Source: Megalobrama amblycephala (taxonomy: Eukaryota > Chordata > Actinopteri > Cypriniformes > Xenocyprididae). From it: a stretch of 64,000 nt of DNA. The position numbers and the translations under genes were made by a program. Of this stretch, positions 11,471 to 24,835 are shown piece by piece; the first letter of the stretch is position 1, and each line of letters begins with the position of its first letter. The notes beneath the pieces are model-generated. The model searched no databases, was not told where the DNA came from, and was given only the letters and a program-made list of their open reading frames with translations. The stretch lies in assembly GCF_018812025.1 (NCBI RefSeq), contig NC_063051.1:8693896-8757895 (forward strand), read 5' to 3'.

Positions 11471-14400
11471 ACAAACACATTGATTAGTGACCAGTATTGT
11501 AAATAAAGAGATATTTAATGCTAAAACTAGCAAAAACTTGCTACTGTTTCATGTGCTAATGACTACGTAATGTTTAATTAAACAAAAGAGCGCCACACAT
11601 CATTTCAGGTAAATTTATGTTGCTTTGCATCAGTGATAGTTAGTAATAGTAAAATGACCATTAAGCAATAAATGAAAATGTATGAAACTGCACATCTGGC
11701 TCCCCTTCAAGTGAAAAAAAAAAAATGTGTGAACAGGAACAAAGAGAAGGAAGTGTGTTTGTATACTGTATACATATAGGGTTCTAAAGGCACACCTCAA
11801 CAAAAATGTGCTTTTCACTACTCCCATAGTGTATGACTGCAGAAAATATACACATTTGTATTGAATATTGATGGAGCAACAGGTTTTGTGTGAAAATAAA
11901 TGGTTTGTTTTGTTTAAAAACTTGTATGAAGTGAATGAGGTGGCAAGCTGGGCCTTTTACCCCACACACAGGTAAAAGGCTCACCAGCATGGGCCAAAAA
12001 GCACAAAGTATTGATACAAATACTTTAGCTAAAGTAAGATGGTTTGAATAATATTAATATAAAAGTATTAAATATTAATAATAATAGTTAATACTTGTTC
12101 AAAACAAATTTGTACTATTTTCTGTTTATTTTTGTTCAATAAACACTGTCATTACAATATGTTGATTTTAAAAACAGATACAATTATTTTAAAAAGTAAA
12201 GCTTCTTAAAGCATTAAATGAGATCAAATAAAGTGATCAAATTATATAGCTTTACAGTAATAACAATAATTATGATATTTTATTCTCTGATATAATATGA
12301 TGGTTTCATTATAAATATGGTGGTTATCTCTAAGGTGGACTCCCAACTTAATACAGTATATGATATTTATCATCTGAATCTAACCATGTCATGTCAACAA
12401 ATGGAATAGTCAGCCAGCCGGTTATTATGATATTAATTATTGTGCCTTTCGCCGCAACGGCAGGTGAGCTTTTTACCCCAAATACCACACTTTTACATAT
12501 TCTTCCATCATTGAAAAACTGTTGCTTTAATTACCTTGAACAAAAATAACATTAACAAAACCTTTGATTCAAAATAGTCAATTTTATTGATTCTCATTTG
12601 CTACATAAATCTACAACACTTTTAAAAACATTAAATATTAGATCAAATTAGCGCAGAATCAACTTTGCGTTGCTGTCCGTGATCACGTCAAGGATCAGAC
12701 AAATTTCCACATGCACAGTCAAAAGTGGTTGTTAAAAGTGCCGAGGTGAATTTTTGTGCCATCTAGTGTTTTAAAGGTGTGCCTTTAAATGCACCTTTTA
12801 CCCCAGTGTGCCTTTAGCCTCATTTTACCCTACTGGTGGGAGTGTGTTTGGACAGCTAAAGGGGTGGACAGGAATGGTGGGTGATTCACAGACATACTGT
12901 TGCTCTGTTTTCTGTTACAAGTTTAACAGAGACAGAAAGAAAAAGGAGGAGGACAAGAGACACCAAAAGCAGTTGGCGAACACATCGCGTTTTTACTACT
13001 CCAAAATGAGGCCTTGTCATCAACGTTTCTTAGTGCTGACGTCTCTGTGGACCGGTTCTTTCCAGGTAAAGACAGGAGGAGATGACATGCGGCACGCTAG
13101 GACAGCAATAGCAGCCTGATACGATAATAAAGACCAGATGGTGTGTGTTAATGGCGATTCGATTAACTGTAACATTGGTGATGACATGCAAGTGAAGTTG
13201 TCAATTAGTGACTTTGTGGCTGTCTGCTTCCTGACTGCACTCACTGCTTTTATCCTTCTCCTGAAACGAATCTTCCAGATATTTTTTATTTTTTTTTTAC
13301 AAATCACAAATAACCTTCAGATTTGTCACTTCACGCAAATCTTTATGCTAAAACAAACCCATTAAATGAATCGTGTATTAGCCTCTGCGTTATTAGCATG
13401 TTTTCACGCTAACAATTGACTAACAACCTTTAAATTTAGACACTTTGCTCATTTTTTTTTTTAATAATAGGAATAAATAGTTTATTTTTTCACACTAATA
13501 TTATAAAAATATCCTTCGCAATCTGACATTTACTGTTGCACAAAACAAACCTATCAAAGTAATGATGTTTCAGCCTGAGTTATCGCATTTACTGCGAACA
13601 ATATGCAAATGTCTTTCAAAAGTTCCCACCATGTATAAAGCTTCATGATGATATGAACAAGCTTAAGAAATCATATACTAGCCCAAGTTATTATCCTGTA
13701 TTTCACACTAACGATTTGCAAATAATCTTCAAAACCTGCCACTTAGCACAAACCTTTACAAAAATACATACATATAATCATGCATCAGCCTGTCAGAGTT
13801 ACTCTTTGGCACACAGAGCTGCATTAAGTCACACACACACTAAATTCCCGCCTGTACGCTTCCTGTATCATAAAAGCAAGCTATAGCACCCAAACTGCTC
13901 GCTTTATCGCTAAAGCAGCACCAAAGTAAATATATTTAATGACCCTGTGACTTCTCTGTAGGCAATAAAAACACAGTTTGGATATGGGCCGTTATGGCAA
14001 ATGTGTTTTGCGGCAGGCTGACGGTGCTAAAACAGATGCAAACGGTCGATGCGTTCGGCGGCATGCATATGCAGCGGGGGCATCCATCTTTGGCCATTTC
14101 ATCTCAATGGCCCTTTAAAATGGCCTGCTGACATTGTTCTGATGATATTAATAAAAGAGAGCGAAGTGAAGAGCACCACGGCGGGCGAAGGTGGCCATAA
14201 ATATTAATAGAGTAGAACTGCGAGGAGCTCGCAGCATAAGTGGCCTCTTTATTATTTTTTGGGCTCTCCCATGATTTATCATCATTTCTGGTGTGAGGAG
14301 AAAGTGTGATACACACGCCTGTATTGTGACTTCACATGGGAAAGGGAGGGAAAACAAGAAATGTTTGTTAACTTGACAAAGGTTGGTTTGTTTAATAAAC

Positions 14401-14578
14401 TGCCAAAGATTTTGTACAACTTTATTTCAGCTAATGACTGTAAAAAAGACGCTGTGGTTTATTAGATCATAAAATTGTTCATTCGTCCATTCAGGCTTGA
14501 AAGCATACGCACAGTCGGCTGACAAGCATGAGGAAGTGAGCACACATGGATAGACGCACACACCTACTCTATTGAAAG

Positions 14579-14612
14579 TCTGTCTGTCTGTCTGTCTGTC
14601 TAGATAGATAGA
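14579..14612. repeat. (GTCT)n/(AGAT)n microsatellite
   Basis: Tandem TCTG units changing into TAGA units just before GAGTACC. Confidence 0.85.
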
Positions 14613-15202
14613 GTACCAAAATATGACGTCCTCAAAAGTAAAAATGTATATATCAGAAGTATTATAATATTATTTTTATTTATATAATGATATCAGATGG
14701 CAATACCCTGGTACTTTGCTATACACCACAATACTGAATGATTATCATGTTCAAATGTTATGGAATTTACATGGTGTAGACCAGGGGCATTTCCTCCAAG
14801 GAGGCAAGGGAGGTAGTGTCTCCTTAAAAAAAACTGGATGAGAAAATAATTGATATTACTAAAATATCACAACACAAATATAAAAAAAATGACATAAAAA
14901 GGTGTTAATGTCATTCATTTTATAAAGTAACACTGTCCAACAGCAACACCCGCAGGTGAAGTTAGCAGCGGGAGGCATGCCTCCTCTCCCCTCATTGACT
15001 TATAACAGCCCCCCCAAAGAGTGCGGTGGGTTAAGTGAGGGGGTAATTGAGAATGAATGGGGGAAAGTCATGTCAGAGGAGGCAATACCTCCATTGCGCT
15101 ATGATTGGATATGATTGGTTCATGCGATAAATCCTGCCTCTTGTTTTTGTGCGCGTTCTGCGTTCGCGAAACGGCCTGAATGAAGACTGGCGCCATTGTA
15201 CT

Positions 15203-15368
15203 GTGGATGCTGCACACTGGTGGTGGATGAGGAGAGACCCCTGATATGATTGTAAAGTGCTTTGGGTGTACAGTAGTATATATGAAAGCGCTATATAAAA
15301 ACGCACCATTCATTCATTCATCCATTCATCCATTCATTCATTCATTCATTCATTCATTCATTCATTCC
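15203..15368 (+). repeat. SINE/LINE 3' tail with (CATT)n
   Basis: The stretch GTAAAGTGCTTTGGGTGTAC followed by GCGCTATATAAAAACGCACC and about fifteen CATT units has the form of the conserved 3' tail shared by fish SINEs and CR1/L2-like LINEs (GTAAAGCGCTTTG, AGCGCTATATAAATG, short tandem repeat). The 5' part is not recognisable with confidence. Confidence 0.65.
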
Positions 15369-15480
15369 TCATTTTAAAACACCACCGCACACCACTGGTG
15401 TAGACCATGTGCTATACTACCATACACCAACTACCATATATATATACCATATATATACCATATAGTATATATATCTATAT

Positions 15481-15506
15481 ATATACTATATATATATATA
15501 TATATA
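15481..15506. repeat. (TA)n tract
   Basis: TA-rich stretch in a longer TATATACCATATA region from about 15436. Confidence 0.85.
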
Positions 15507-16061
15507 GTCCTGATCCGATACTTGTATTTTCCTAGTGCTTGGTGCACACTTTAAGCACATTAAATTTAAAATTGGATTTAATATAGGCTGTACAGGGCTG
15601 TGCAGAGAGTTTGTCAGGGGCTCAAATGTAAAAAAGAGGCATCTATCACTACAAAGTAATTCCAATATAACAATTAGGCTACTATAGTAATTATATATGG
15701 TAGACATTGTAAACAGACTGTGCGGTCACAATTATGAATATGGCACTACTGATATAAACCTTCTTGTATTTTATATGTACAATAAGCAGAATAACTGCAA
15801 AAAAAAAAAAAAAAAAGTGGAGATAAGGATTAGAAAGCATGAAGCTCACGGTGTCAGAATGGCAGTCTGTCAGTCAATCCAAAGCAAAACAGTCTGACGG
15901 TAAATGAAACTAAACATAAAAATATGGTGTTTTATGCTATCACATTGCCCTCCTGTAGCAATCATCTATTATTTATGTCAAATTGCTTTATGTCTGGGCC
16001 TGCCATTGATCGAAACCACAGATGTGCAAGAGCGTGTGTTGAGTGCAGGGCCTCACCGAAA

Positions 16062-16063
<2 letters not shown>

Positions 16064-16121
<58 letters not shown>

Positions 16122-16129
16122 GGTGGGTG
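16064..16129. repeat. (TG)n followed by (GGGT)n
   Basis: About 24 TG units to 16112, then four GGGT units. The G-runs on the plus strand could form a G-quadruplex. The cysteine-valine ORFs across it are artefacts. Confidence 0.95.
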
Positions 16130-16922
16130 TTTAATGGTCTGGAACTGAGTGGTGTCCGAACGAACTCTGTCCAAGATCGACTCCCTCATCGCTCCATCAT
16201 AATGCTGACCAAGGTAGAAATAGACCAACACCTTGTGAAATAGCTGTGCTGCCTATGCATATGATTACACACTGAATCATCACATCCATCTTTTTTTCAG
16301 CAGGGCCAATCATAAGCCACTATATTTCACATATAATATATCTGCACCTCAAGAGAACTCTTAGCAATGAAGCACCGATCTGGAATCAGATAATGCCTCT
16401 TATGCACTTCTCGCTTCATGCTAAAAAGCAAAACGGATCCAAAACCAGGAAATCTGATTGAAGGTATATTTAAAGGGGTCATGTCATAAAAAGTCCAATC
16501 TTCCTCAATATTTCGGAATAATAGGGTTCTGCACAAATGAAGGATCCAAACGTTAGGAAAGTTTATTTTTAACAAGGTGTTTAAGCGTTCAGGCGGAACA
16601 AGAGCAGATCATTTCAGCGTGGATTGTTCTATGAATCTGTCACAAAGAGCCTGCAAAGACGATGATACTGAAAGATGGGGCAGAGCCAATTATTCTACCT
16701 GACAGTAAGCACTGATAATTATTTCACCTGCGAAGTGGTTAGCCAATAAAAACAGAGAATACGTCACTGTCTTTGCAGATTCTTTGTACTGTAGAAATAA
16801 ATAATTGTGGAAAAAAACTTTTACTTTAACTTGCAAGAAAACATGACTAAAGTACTGTACGGAGCCTCTGAAGTGAAATTTACAGAAAAAGCCCTGAAAC
16901 TTTTGTTTGTGCAAAAGGAAGT

Positions 16923-17218
16923 TTTGGTAATACTTTACTTAAAGCCTTTATGTACATTATAATGCATTGTAAAGGTATTCATAATGCATTATAACTGTTG
17001 CAACCAAAGTTAAAATGCATTATAATATTTCTAGATTCCTTGTTACATCTGAAATTGGTTGTCTGTCATGTGTTGTAATCCATTATACTTTCTAAAGGCA
17101 TAACATAAGTATTATAATGTATTATGACTGTGGTTTCAATTATTCATGAGACCATAAAATGCATTACAAGACATATTGCATTAGAAATACTTTTATAATG
17201 CATTATAGTGCTACCAAA
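16923..17218. mobile_element. MITE-like repeat with TTTGGTA ends
   Basis: It starts TTTGGTAATACTTTACTTAA and ends AATGCATTATAGTGCTACCAAA, giving short inverted tips TTTGGTA/TACCAAA. The interior is rich in repeated TAATGCATTATA motifs. No coding capacity. The form is that of common teleost MITEs; no clear target duplication was seen. Confidence 0.6.
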
Positions 17219-18978
17219 TTTTTGTTTGTGTATGTGCAGATTCAAACATTTTAGATATTAGATTTATACGAAGTGCACATTTTAATATTATTATTATTAT
17301 TATTATTTGATTTGATTTTTTTTTTTTTTTTTTTTTTTTTTCAGGAAAATAGCATTTCAGAGCCTTGAATCAAAAGAAAGAAATTGCTAATAAAAGGGGC
17401 TGATGCATGGCAGCTTATGGAATATTGCTATAAATATTTCAGTGCTGTTATATTTAAGGATTTCAAAGAGACCTTATTTTTAATATTGATTTATGGTGCT
17501 ACAACATTCTATTTAACAGGCTGAAAAGAAAACCCACAACGCATCGGTTTCCAAGAGCCACTTTAAACCCTATACGATTCCAACAAGAAAATGTACCATA
17601 AACCATAAATCGTTTACCTGGTACTGTTGCCCTCTGTAATCCAAGCCAAACGACCCTAAGCACTGCCATTATAATGTCTTCTCAGTAATGTTGCAGTTGT
17701 GTGGATTTTGTAAGATTACAGAAAAGACCTGGCAACCTCGAAGCTTTAAGCCAAATCCTCTATACAGTTGGCTGTGTAGGTGGCTTGGCGTGGGAGTAAT
17801 CATCCTTTGCCTTCATGAACATAACATATTAGCTTAACGGCGTAGTGCGGCACACGAGGCAGGGTTGTGACAGTATTAAAGAGGAATAATTACCAGCTAG
17901 CCCGGATTGTTGTATAAAGTGTGGTTTGAAGCCACTCTCTGAGCGAACAAGAGCAAATGAAGTGCCCTTTTCACTGTAATTGTTGCACCATGGGACATAT
18001 GCTAATGCTATTTATGAGAAGGTGATCTAACAGGCAACAGGATTCGCTAGAGAAATTAAACTTATTTTAATATGGTAATGTAGTGACATTTGAACTGCCC
18101 TTAAATTTCCCAGCACAAATCACTGCAGATTTCTCTAACATTTAACAGCGACAATGCACAACAACAAGCAATTAAAATAAGAGTGAGAATGCAGAAAAAA
18201 GCACATTAAACACAGGCCACACTGATAGCAAGCAAAAGCGTAATACTTTCACAATTAACACCAACAACCACCATTGCTCTGCTCCGAAACCTAGTGCCTA
18301 CTGCCTACGGAGTCATCATTTTAAGGATGCTCAACAGATGCTGCCTCATAAGACTCCTTATTTTTAACGAGTCGTTGATGTGTCCTTCACCTCAAGTATA
18401 CATTCAATGCAATCCCAAAATGCATCATGAGCTCATTTAAAAAATAAAATGGCAACGAAATTGACAATGTTTTCAGTATTGAATAAAGTATATTAGCTAT
18501 TGTAGGTTATTTAGATTATCGCATGGTAAATTCTTTTGAAATAAACATTCTGTACGACGCATGGAGTTATTGCGTGCGTACAACGTTCCAAATCAATCAT
18601 CTGTTTTGGACGGCAGGTGGCTAAGTAGGCAGCAGGCAGTGAGGCAGCTCACTAGGTTTGGGAACAGAGCTTATATTTAATCACTAATACAAACAAATCA
18701 AGATGATAGTTTCCGTGCATGTGCCAAAATGTGAATGGCAAAAACAAGCTAAAAAAATTATTTAAAATAAATGAAGATACGTGTATAACATGACACAAAT
18801 GGGATCAAATAAAACAGAATGGTGTGCAAATGGGCTCAGGATGCGTACTGTGGCTAGAATTAAACATACAATACCCCACACTTAGAGTTCTCCAGGTGTG
18901 GATTTCTCTAGCAGACGTAGCCCAGAGGAGAAGAAATAAAAGACAGGGTATGAGTCTAGAGGTTAAGTAACATACGCT

Positions 18979-18980
<2 letters not shown>

Positions 18981-19009
<29 letters not shown>
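18981..19009. repeat. (CA)n microsatellite
   Basis: Fourteen CA units in the large ptprm intron. Confidence 0.97.
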
Positions 19010-19012
<3 letters not shown>

Positions 19013-19417
19013 CATCACCTCTTCATACTTCACAGCATATAATACAGCATCTGAGGGTTTTTCTGTGTGGTAGGCCAAACAGTGAGTGTATATATTGCGC
19101 TGCATGCAACTCAGTGAGTTTTGACTAGCTGAAATGGAGAAGCTTGAGTGAGCAGTGAGAGCTGAGATGGAAATGTTACGTTGTCCCATGCCTCTCATAT
19201 AAACGTTTCAGCTTAGCACTTGTTATACATCAATCTACATTATAAACTTATAAAAAAAAAAAAAAAAATGCACCATAGCCAGTACACCTTAAAAATGCAA
19301 AATGACCAGTATACATCTGACGTGAGGTTAGTTTTGAAGTGTCAAGAACATGTCACGGTCACATTTCACCCTAAAATCAAAGGAAAAGGAAAAATAAAGA
19401 CCTTTCAAGACAATTAA

Positions 19418-19898
19418 AGGATTAGTTCACTTCAGAATTAAAATTTCCTGATAATTTACTCACCCCCATGTCATCCAAGATGTTAATGTCTTTCTTTCTT
19501 CAGTTGAAAAGAAATTAAGGTTTTTGAGGAAAACATTCCGTCACGCATGACCTTTCCAACGTGATTACATAACACGTGGCGCATTGCAGAGATGAGCATT
19601 TGTGGTTAAAAAGTATATACATTTTTTTTTTTGTTTGTTTTAGAAAATGACCAATCGTTTTGCTAGTTAAGACCCTTATTCCTTGTCTGGGATCTTGTAG
19701 AGCTCTTTGAAGCTGCATTGAAACTGCAATTTGGACTTTCAACCCGTTGAACCCTGTTGAAGTCCACTATATGGAGAAAAATCCTGAAATGTTTTCCTCA
19801 AAAACCTTAATTTCTTTTCGACTGAAGAAAGAAAGACATAAATGACATGGGGGTGAGTAAATTATCAGGAAATTTATATTATGAAGTGAGCTATTCCT
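19418..19898. mobile_element. TTAA MITE (AGGATTAG family), internally deleted copy
   Basis: It starts AGGATTAGTTCACTTCAGAA after TTAA 19414-19417. The right end GTGAGCTATTCCT runs into a T-run before TTAA at 19906-19909. The inverted arms match the copies at 78-660 and 5408-5937 (CACCCCCATGTCATCCAAGA and its complement). The left arm jumps from GAGGAAAACATTCC straight to GTCACGCATGACCTTTCCAA, so part of the left interior seems deleted. It retains the intact TTAA (19606-19609) into which a piggyBac-like element inserted in the copy at the window start. Confidence 0.88.
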
Positions 19899-21271
19899 TT
19901 TTTTTTTAATTAGGATGAAATCCCCATTACTGCAGCACAAAAAACATCTAATTCTCATTAAGGTAATGTGGAGAAAAATATTAACATATAAATATTTAAA
20001 ATATACTGTATATATAAATGATAAATATTAATGTATGCATGATAATGGTAAAGTGCTAATGTATTCTGGAGTATTTAAAAATTAATAAACAATCTAATAA
20101 CAATCACCATAGTAATGAGAATTTCTCAATTCTAACATTAAAATATTACGGTAATGAGAAAATGTTTTTAATCATCATGAAAATTGTCACAATGCAAAAA
20201 AAAGCCCATAATAGGCTTTATTTTATTAAAAAAAACTTTGATTTGGGTTGAAATGTGACCTAGACCTGTTCTTGACAGCTATACAAGGAAAAATATGGCC
20301 TATTGCATATTACAGGTGGCATACGGAAATGTGAAACAGCACATTAGACTTCATGGAGTACCTTCACCAGTGCATGTATGTTTAGGTATCCAAACTGAAC
20401 GGCACCAGAGCCAAATCTCCTGTGACTCAATGCAAGACGGCAGCTACAATTCCAACTTTTAAAAGATATGCCAGCCATCCATTATTAATTACAATCTATC
20501 TTAGCTTAGTCAAAGACGCCTGAGGGGACATTTTATTACCAAGAAGTAAAACATCAATTTGCCATTAGACTCAGCTTGTCCACTCCATTCATCCTTGTAT
20601 TATAAGTTTAAAAATGAAGTCCATCTCTCCTGCCTTAAAAAAAACATGCTTTACACAAGCTCTGAGAGATAAAAAAGCATAGCTTATGAGCTCGCAAGCA
20701 TTTTTGACGCCACAGAAATAATTCATGGTGACTGAAAGACATGTAAAATGCTGCAATGCATGAGACATCATCGCCTGACTTAAGTGCTGGTGTCAGTGGC
20801 TAAAATATGAATGATCAAAAGAAGTTGAGGGATAAGCAATTTTGTCTTTTCTCCTGAAAACAAAATGCGTTAGAGAGCAGACATCTACAATCATTGCAAA
20901 TTGAATTCTTCAGTTCTCTGATGCTAAAAACGTACAATTCTAGTGCCCTGGAATTGGTTCCATATTCCTAGATGCTTCCCTAAACAGCAGAAAATTTACT
21001 CAAAATTCACCTCGACATATCTGAAAACAAAAAATGTGAGTTATCTATTGACATGGCTAATCTTTTAAACAGCGAACTGAACATAGATGACATTGTTGCA
21101 TGATAATCAGAAAATAAAGTTACAACTGGATTTCTGAATTTGTACTGAGGTGGAAAACAAGATGCAGAATTGCAACACTGCCTGATATACTAGTCTTTCA
21201 CTAGTACAGAAAGGTACTTAAAATGGTAATTAAAAACTACTTTTAAAAGGTACTAAAAATATCTAATCCAA

Positions 21272-22018
21272 TGGGTCCTATTTGAATGATCTAAGCATAT
21301 GGTCTAAAGGTGCTTTTGCTTGTTTAATGACAGACAAAATGGTTGGCGAGTCAGGCACATGGTCCAAAAGGGTTACACCTATTCTCTTAATGAGTTATGG
21401 GTGTGTTTATGGCATAACATGCAACAAACCAATCAGAGTTTCATCTCCCATTCCCTTTAAAAGCCAGGTGCACTTGCACCATGGCGGATTGCTATTTACA
21501 TGGAGGAATACAGACATCCTCAACCTGATGAGTCAGTTTAAATACATGTGTGTATTGCCATGATTGGTCAAATAATTAGCCAATTTCCTTCGTCATTACT
21601 GCAAAAAGGTAATTCTGATACATGCAATTACTATCCATTATGACAGGACACAATAATAATCTTTTTATTTTTAATATTTGTCATGTTTGTGTGCTGCTGC
21701 ACGTCCCTGTGTGTGTAACAAGCAGAGTGTACACGTGTTGTGCACCCGTCTATGGGTGCGTATTACTAATGCGCCCTTTAAATAACAAAAATAAAAAAAT
21801 ACTGCAACGTCATTATCAGTTGCCTCAAAATAGCAACACGCCAACAATGCGCCTGAACACACCTCGTTTTCAGACCAGCACACCCATGGGCGAACAGATT
21901 TGCTATTTAAACAATGTGGCGCTGGATGTGAAAACGATAACTGTGTCGGGCTGAAACTAGCAAAAAACACTTGTGACGCGCCTGGCGTCGCATTGCGCCG
22001 GGCGTATGATAGGGCCCA
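21272..22018. mobile_element. Non-autonomous DNA transposon with GGGCCCTAT-type ends
   Basis: The ends are TGGGTCCTATTTGAATGA and, reversed from the right, TGGGCCCTATCATACGCCCG followed by GCGCAATGCGACGC, giving inverted tips of about 11 bp. The right subterminal region is GC-rich with repeated GCGC motifs. No transposase frame; the 110-aa ORF inside has no recognisable motif. It resembles abundant teleost Harbinger-like MITEs, an assignment that is only tentative. Confidence 0.6.
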
Positions 22019-23525
22019 ATATGTGCGTGTGCTATATTTTTTTCGTGTTTGCTAACTCAGCAAACTCTAACTGACTGCCTTAAAAGGTAGCTGCCTACAT
22101 AGATAGCATAAAGGGAAGCAGCTTGCTAGGGTTCAGAGCACAATCCTACAATACACTTGTGTCTAAATGTATGCATGATAGCTGTAAAGTTTTCAAACCA
22201 ACCACAGTCTGAGCTATTTATGTGAATCCAGACTTGGAGAACTAATGTATTTGCATATAACTTCTGCCACTGTGACTCCCACGCATCAGAAACCTGACAA
22301 AAAAGCACAAGCTATTATTGCAATATTCAAGCGTCAAGTTTCTGCCTCTTATGAATAGAAGTGCCCTTCCTTCATCGACTGTGAAAGATGAACACCTACT
22401 AAGGCCATTCACGGCTAACCTTTTGATTCCCGCTCTTTTAATAGCGAGATCTATCATTAAGTTTCAATTCGCACTGCTCCAGACAGTGATGCATTAACAA
22501 TGGTGCTGTCAAGCACTCCTTTACAATTCATGGTAATTAGAGCTTAATGATTTAGCTGGTGGTTTTAAACACTATTGTATTTCCGACTGTGGCTCGTATT
22601 GGCACTCTATAAGGTCCCGTCATCACCTTGCCCTTGTGAACAATCAAACAGGTTAAAAAAAAAAGAAAAGAAAAGAAAAAAGTCCTAGGTTTAGGCTAAT
22701 ATGCATTAAGACGTGGTCAACTTAATCAGCTATTTGAGTAAAGCAGCATGAGTGTGGACCTCAACTATGCCATGAAAAACAGGAATGGTGTGTCACAGTG
22801 GGATTCGGGTGTGATCTATAGTTAATTTACTACTGCCCTTGTAGTACTGGACAATGTACAAATTATATAATGACTTTCAAGGATGTTAACTTTTTAAAAG
22901 AATTTTCCATCGGTTCCCAGCATGCAATAGACACCATTTCACCGTCTCAATTAACTATAGACCCAGTATAGTCCGAAATGAGTAACCCACTTCTAGTCCA
23001 AATAACGTTGAATTTGGTTACATGCCTTTTTTCCAAAATAACTTGCAAGATGTATGATATTCCATCATGTAAGCAAAGTCAACAGTGACTTCGGTGATTC
23101 GGTTTCATTTCTTTGACTAGTCTATTCTTTGATGACTAGTCTATTCTTGGGCTATGGTTAAATTTTCACTGACAGTCCAGTTTTTGCCTTGTTTTAGCCT
23201 AGACGTCAGGGCTGTGTTTGGACTATTAGACGTCTTTTAAATGCAAAATTGCTTGCTGGGTTCTTAAATGTGTAATCCATGTATTTCAAATGTTAAAATA
23301 TCTTCTCCAATTATAAGTAAGATAAGTATGAGTCAATTATAAATAAGATTTGAGTAAGTAAGGACTCAAGAAGGACTGTGTAACAGTATATTGAATCTGA
23401 GCATTAGGTCAAAAAGTGACAGCAGCCTAATAAACCTGCTGCAGTCTGTTAATCAAAGAACAAAAGGAAAAGAGAAAATCACTCACTGCTTTTAGACTGA
23501 ATAACTTTTGTAACTTTAAATACTA

Positions 23526-23857
23526 TGTAACGAAGTTCGTCAATACGGGAAGAAGGAGGCGGGAACCGGCGAACATTCAACAAAACTTTAATACCAAAAT
23601 AAACAAAGAACAAAACGAAAGTAATGCCGGCAGACCCTCGCGGACGTCTGCCGGCCACACAAACATAATAAAACATAACGTAAAGTCCAGGCCTGGTCCT
23701 CTCTCGTCCTTCACTGTAGTCGCTCCTCCTTTTATGCTCCCGGAGCTCCTCCGTGAGGGACTCAAGGCCGGTGCGCCTCCCAGGTGAAGCTCATTAACAC
23801 TCGCGCCACCGGCCTCGCGCCGTTCCCTCACGGCTCTCGCCCGCCCTGGTCGCCACA
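23526..23857 (-). repeat. 3' LTR of the miniature retroelement
   Basis: A 332-bp LTR. On the minus strand it contains a TATA-like ATAAAAGG (plus 23731-23738), which could start transcription in the 5' copy. It differs from its partner mainly in the terminal 75 bp (23526-23600). Confidence 0.93.
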
Positions 23858-23876
23858 TACCCCCATCGCCCCTCGC
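23858..23876 (-). other. Polypurine tract
   Basis: The minus strand reads GAGGGGCGATGGGGGTA immediately before TGTGG of the 3' LTR, the expected plus-strand primer position. Confidence 0.8.
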
Positions 23877-23905
23877 AGGCCGGGGGGTACTCCCGAGACT
23901 GCGCT

Positions 23906-24502
23906 CTACTCCCCCCCGGGGCCTGTCTCGGCGGCCGCAGCACCTGGGGGTAAGGACAGACGAGACGAGAGAAAGGAGACGGAAGCAAGGGGAGCGACAG
24001 GACGAGAGAGGGGAGAGAGGAAAAAAGAGAAAAAAAAAATTCTTGGTCCGGTTCCCCGACACACTGCCGTTCGGTCCTCAGCCAGCCGGGAGGCTCTTCC
24101 TCGCGGTGCCATGCGGTGGCACTGGACGCTCGGTGGACGGCCCGATCCTCGACCGCCTCCTGGCGGCCGGCGATGGCTCCTCCGGACTGAGGGCAGCCGG
24201 CAGCGAGTCCCCCGTTCCCTGCTCCTCCCCTTTATGGCGGACGGCAGCAGGCTCCGGCCCACGGCAAACGGCGGCGACTCCTCCGCTCCCTCTTGGACGG
24301 CAGCCACCCCACCTCGTCCCAGGGGCACAGCCTCGAGCTCTCCGTCCCACCTGTCACTAGGCTCCAGCACCACCGCCTCGGGCAGCCTCTCGCGGTCTAC
24401 ACACACTCCCGCGCTGCCCGAACTCCGCAGCACCGCGATCCCCCTCAGCAGCGAGGGCTCTTCGACAGCATGTCCCTCCTTCCTCCCGGGTTTCGGCACC
24501 AA
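23906..24502 (-). CDS. Hypothetical frame filling the miniature LTR element
   Basis: An open frame of about 198 codons runs almost the whole internal region, from the primer-binding site (non-ATG start) to near the polypurine tract. It is rich in Arg, Gly, Pro and Ser with no zinc knuckle, protease or RT motif. High GC content lowers stop-codon frequency, and a longer frame also exists on the other strand, so translation is doubtful. Function unknown. Confidence 0.2.
   Translation of the reverse strand: MVPKPGRKEGHAVEEPSLLRGIAVLRSSGSAGVCVDRERLPEAVVLEPSDRWDGELEAVPLGRGGVAAVQEGAEESPPFAVGRSLLPSAIKGRSRERGTRCRLPSVRRSHRRPPGGGRGSGRPPSVQCHRMAPRGRASRLAEDRTAVCRGTGPRIFFFSFFLSPLSRPVAPLASVSFLSSRLSLPPGAAAAETGPGGE
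24484..24501 (-). other. Primer-binding site complementary to tRNA-Phe
   Basis: The minus strand reads TGGTGCCGAAACCCGGGA, an 18-base perfect complement of the 3' end of eukaryotic tRNA-Phe (TCCCGGGTTTCGGCA plus CCA). It is separated from the 5' LTR by one base. Confidence 0.9.
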
Positions 24503-24835
24503 TGTAACGATGTTCGTAAATGTGGGAAGAAGGAGGCGGGAACCGGCGAACGTTCAACAAAAGTTTAATCTCCAAAATAAACAAAGAACAAAACGAAAGT
24601 AATGCCGGCAGACCCTCGCGGACGTCTGCCGGCCACACAAACATAATAAAACATAACATAAAGTCCAGGCCTGGTCCTCTCTCGTCCTTCACTGTAGTCG
24701 CTCCTCCTTTTATGCTCCCGGAGCTCCTCCGTGAGGGACTCAAGGCCGGTGCGCCTCCCAGGTGAAGCTCATTAACACTCGCGCCACCGGCCTCGCGCCG
24801 TTCCCTCACGGCTCTCGCCCGCCCTGGTCGCCACA
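24503..24835 (-). repeat. 5' LTR of the miniature retroelement
   Basis: A 333-bp LTR, partner of 23526-23857. Its ATAAAAGG TATA-like motif (near plus 24709-24716) is the likely promoter of the element RNA. Its last base lies one base before the primer-binding site. Confidence 0.93.

Noticed and set aside
12808..13119. 103-aa plus-strand ORF as a possible gene
   Set aside because: No recognised domain, no splice or promoter context, and antisense to the ptprm transcript.
15904..16243. Cysteine-valine and histidine-threonine ORFs
   Set aside because: Translations of the GT/CA microsatellite; similar artefacts occur at 3845-4027, 18805-19198, 31886-32165, 48310-48585 and 55429-55755.
23784..24602. 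272-aa plus-strand ORF
   Set aside because: It crosses from one LTR through the interior into the other on the antisense strand of the retroelement; it is low-complexity and explained by GC richness.
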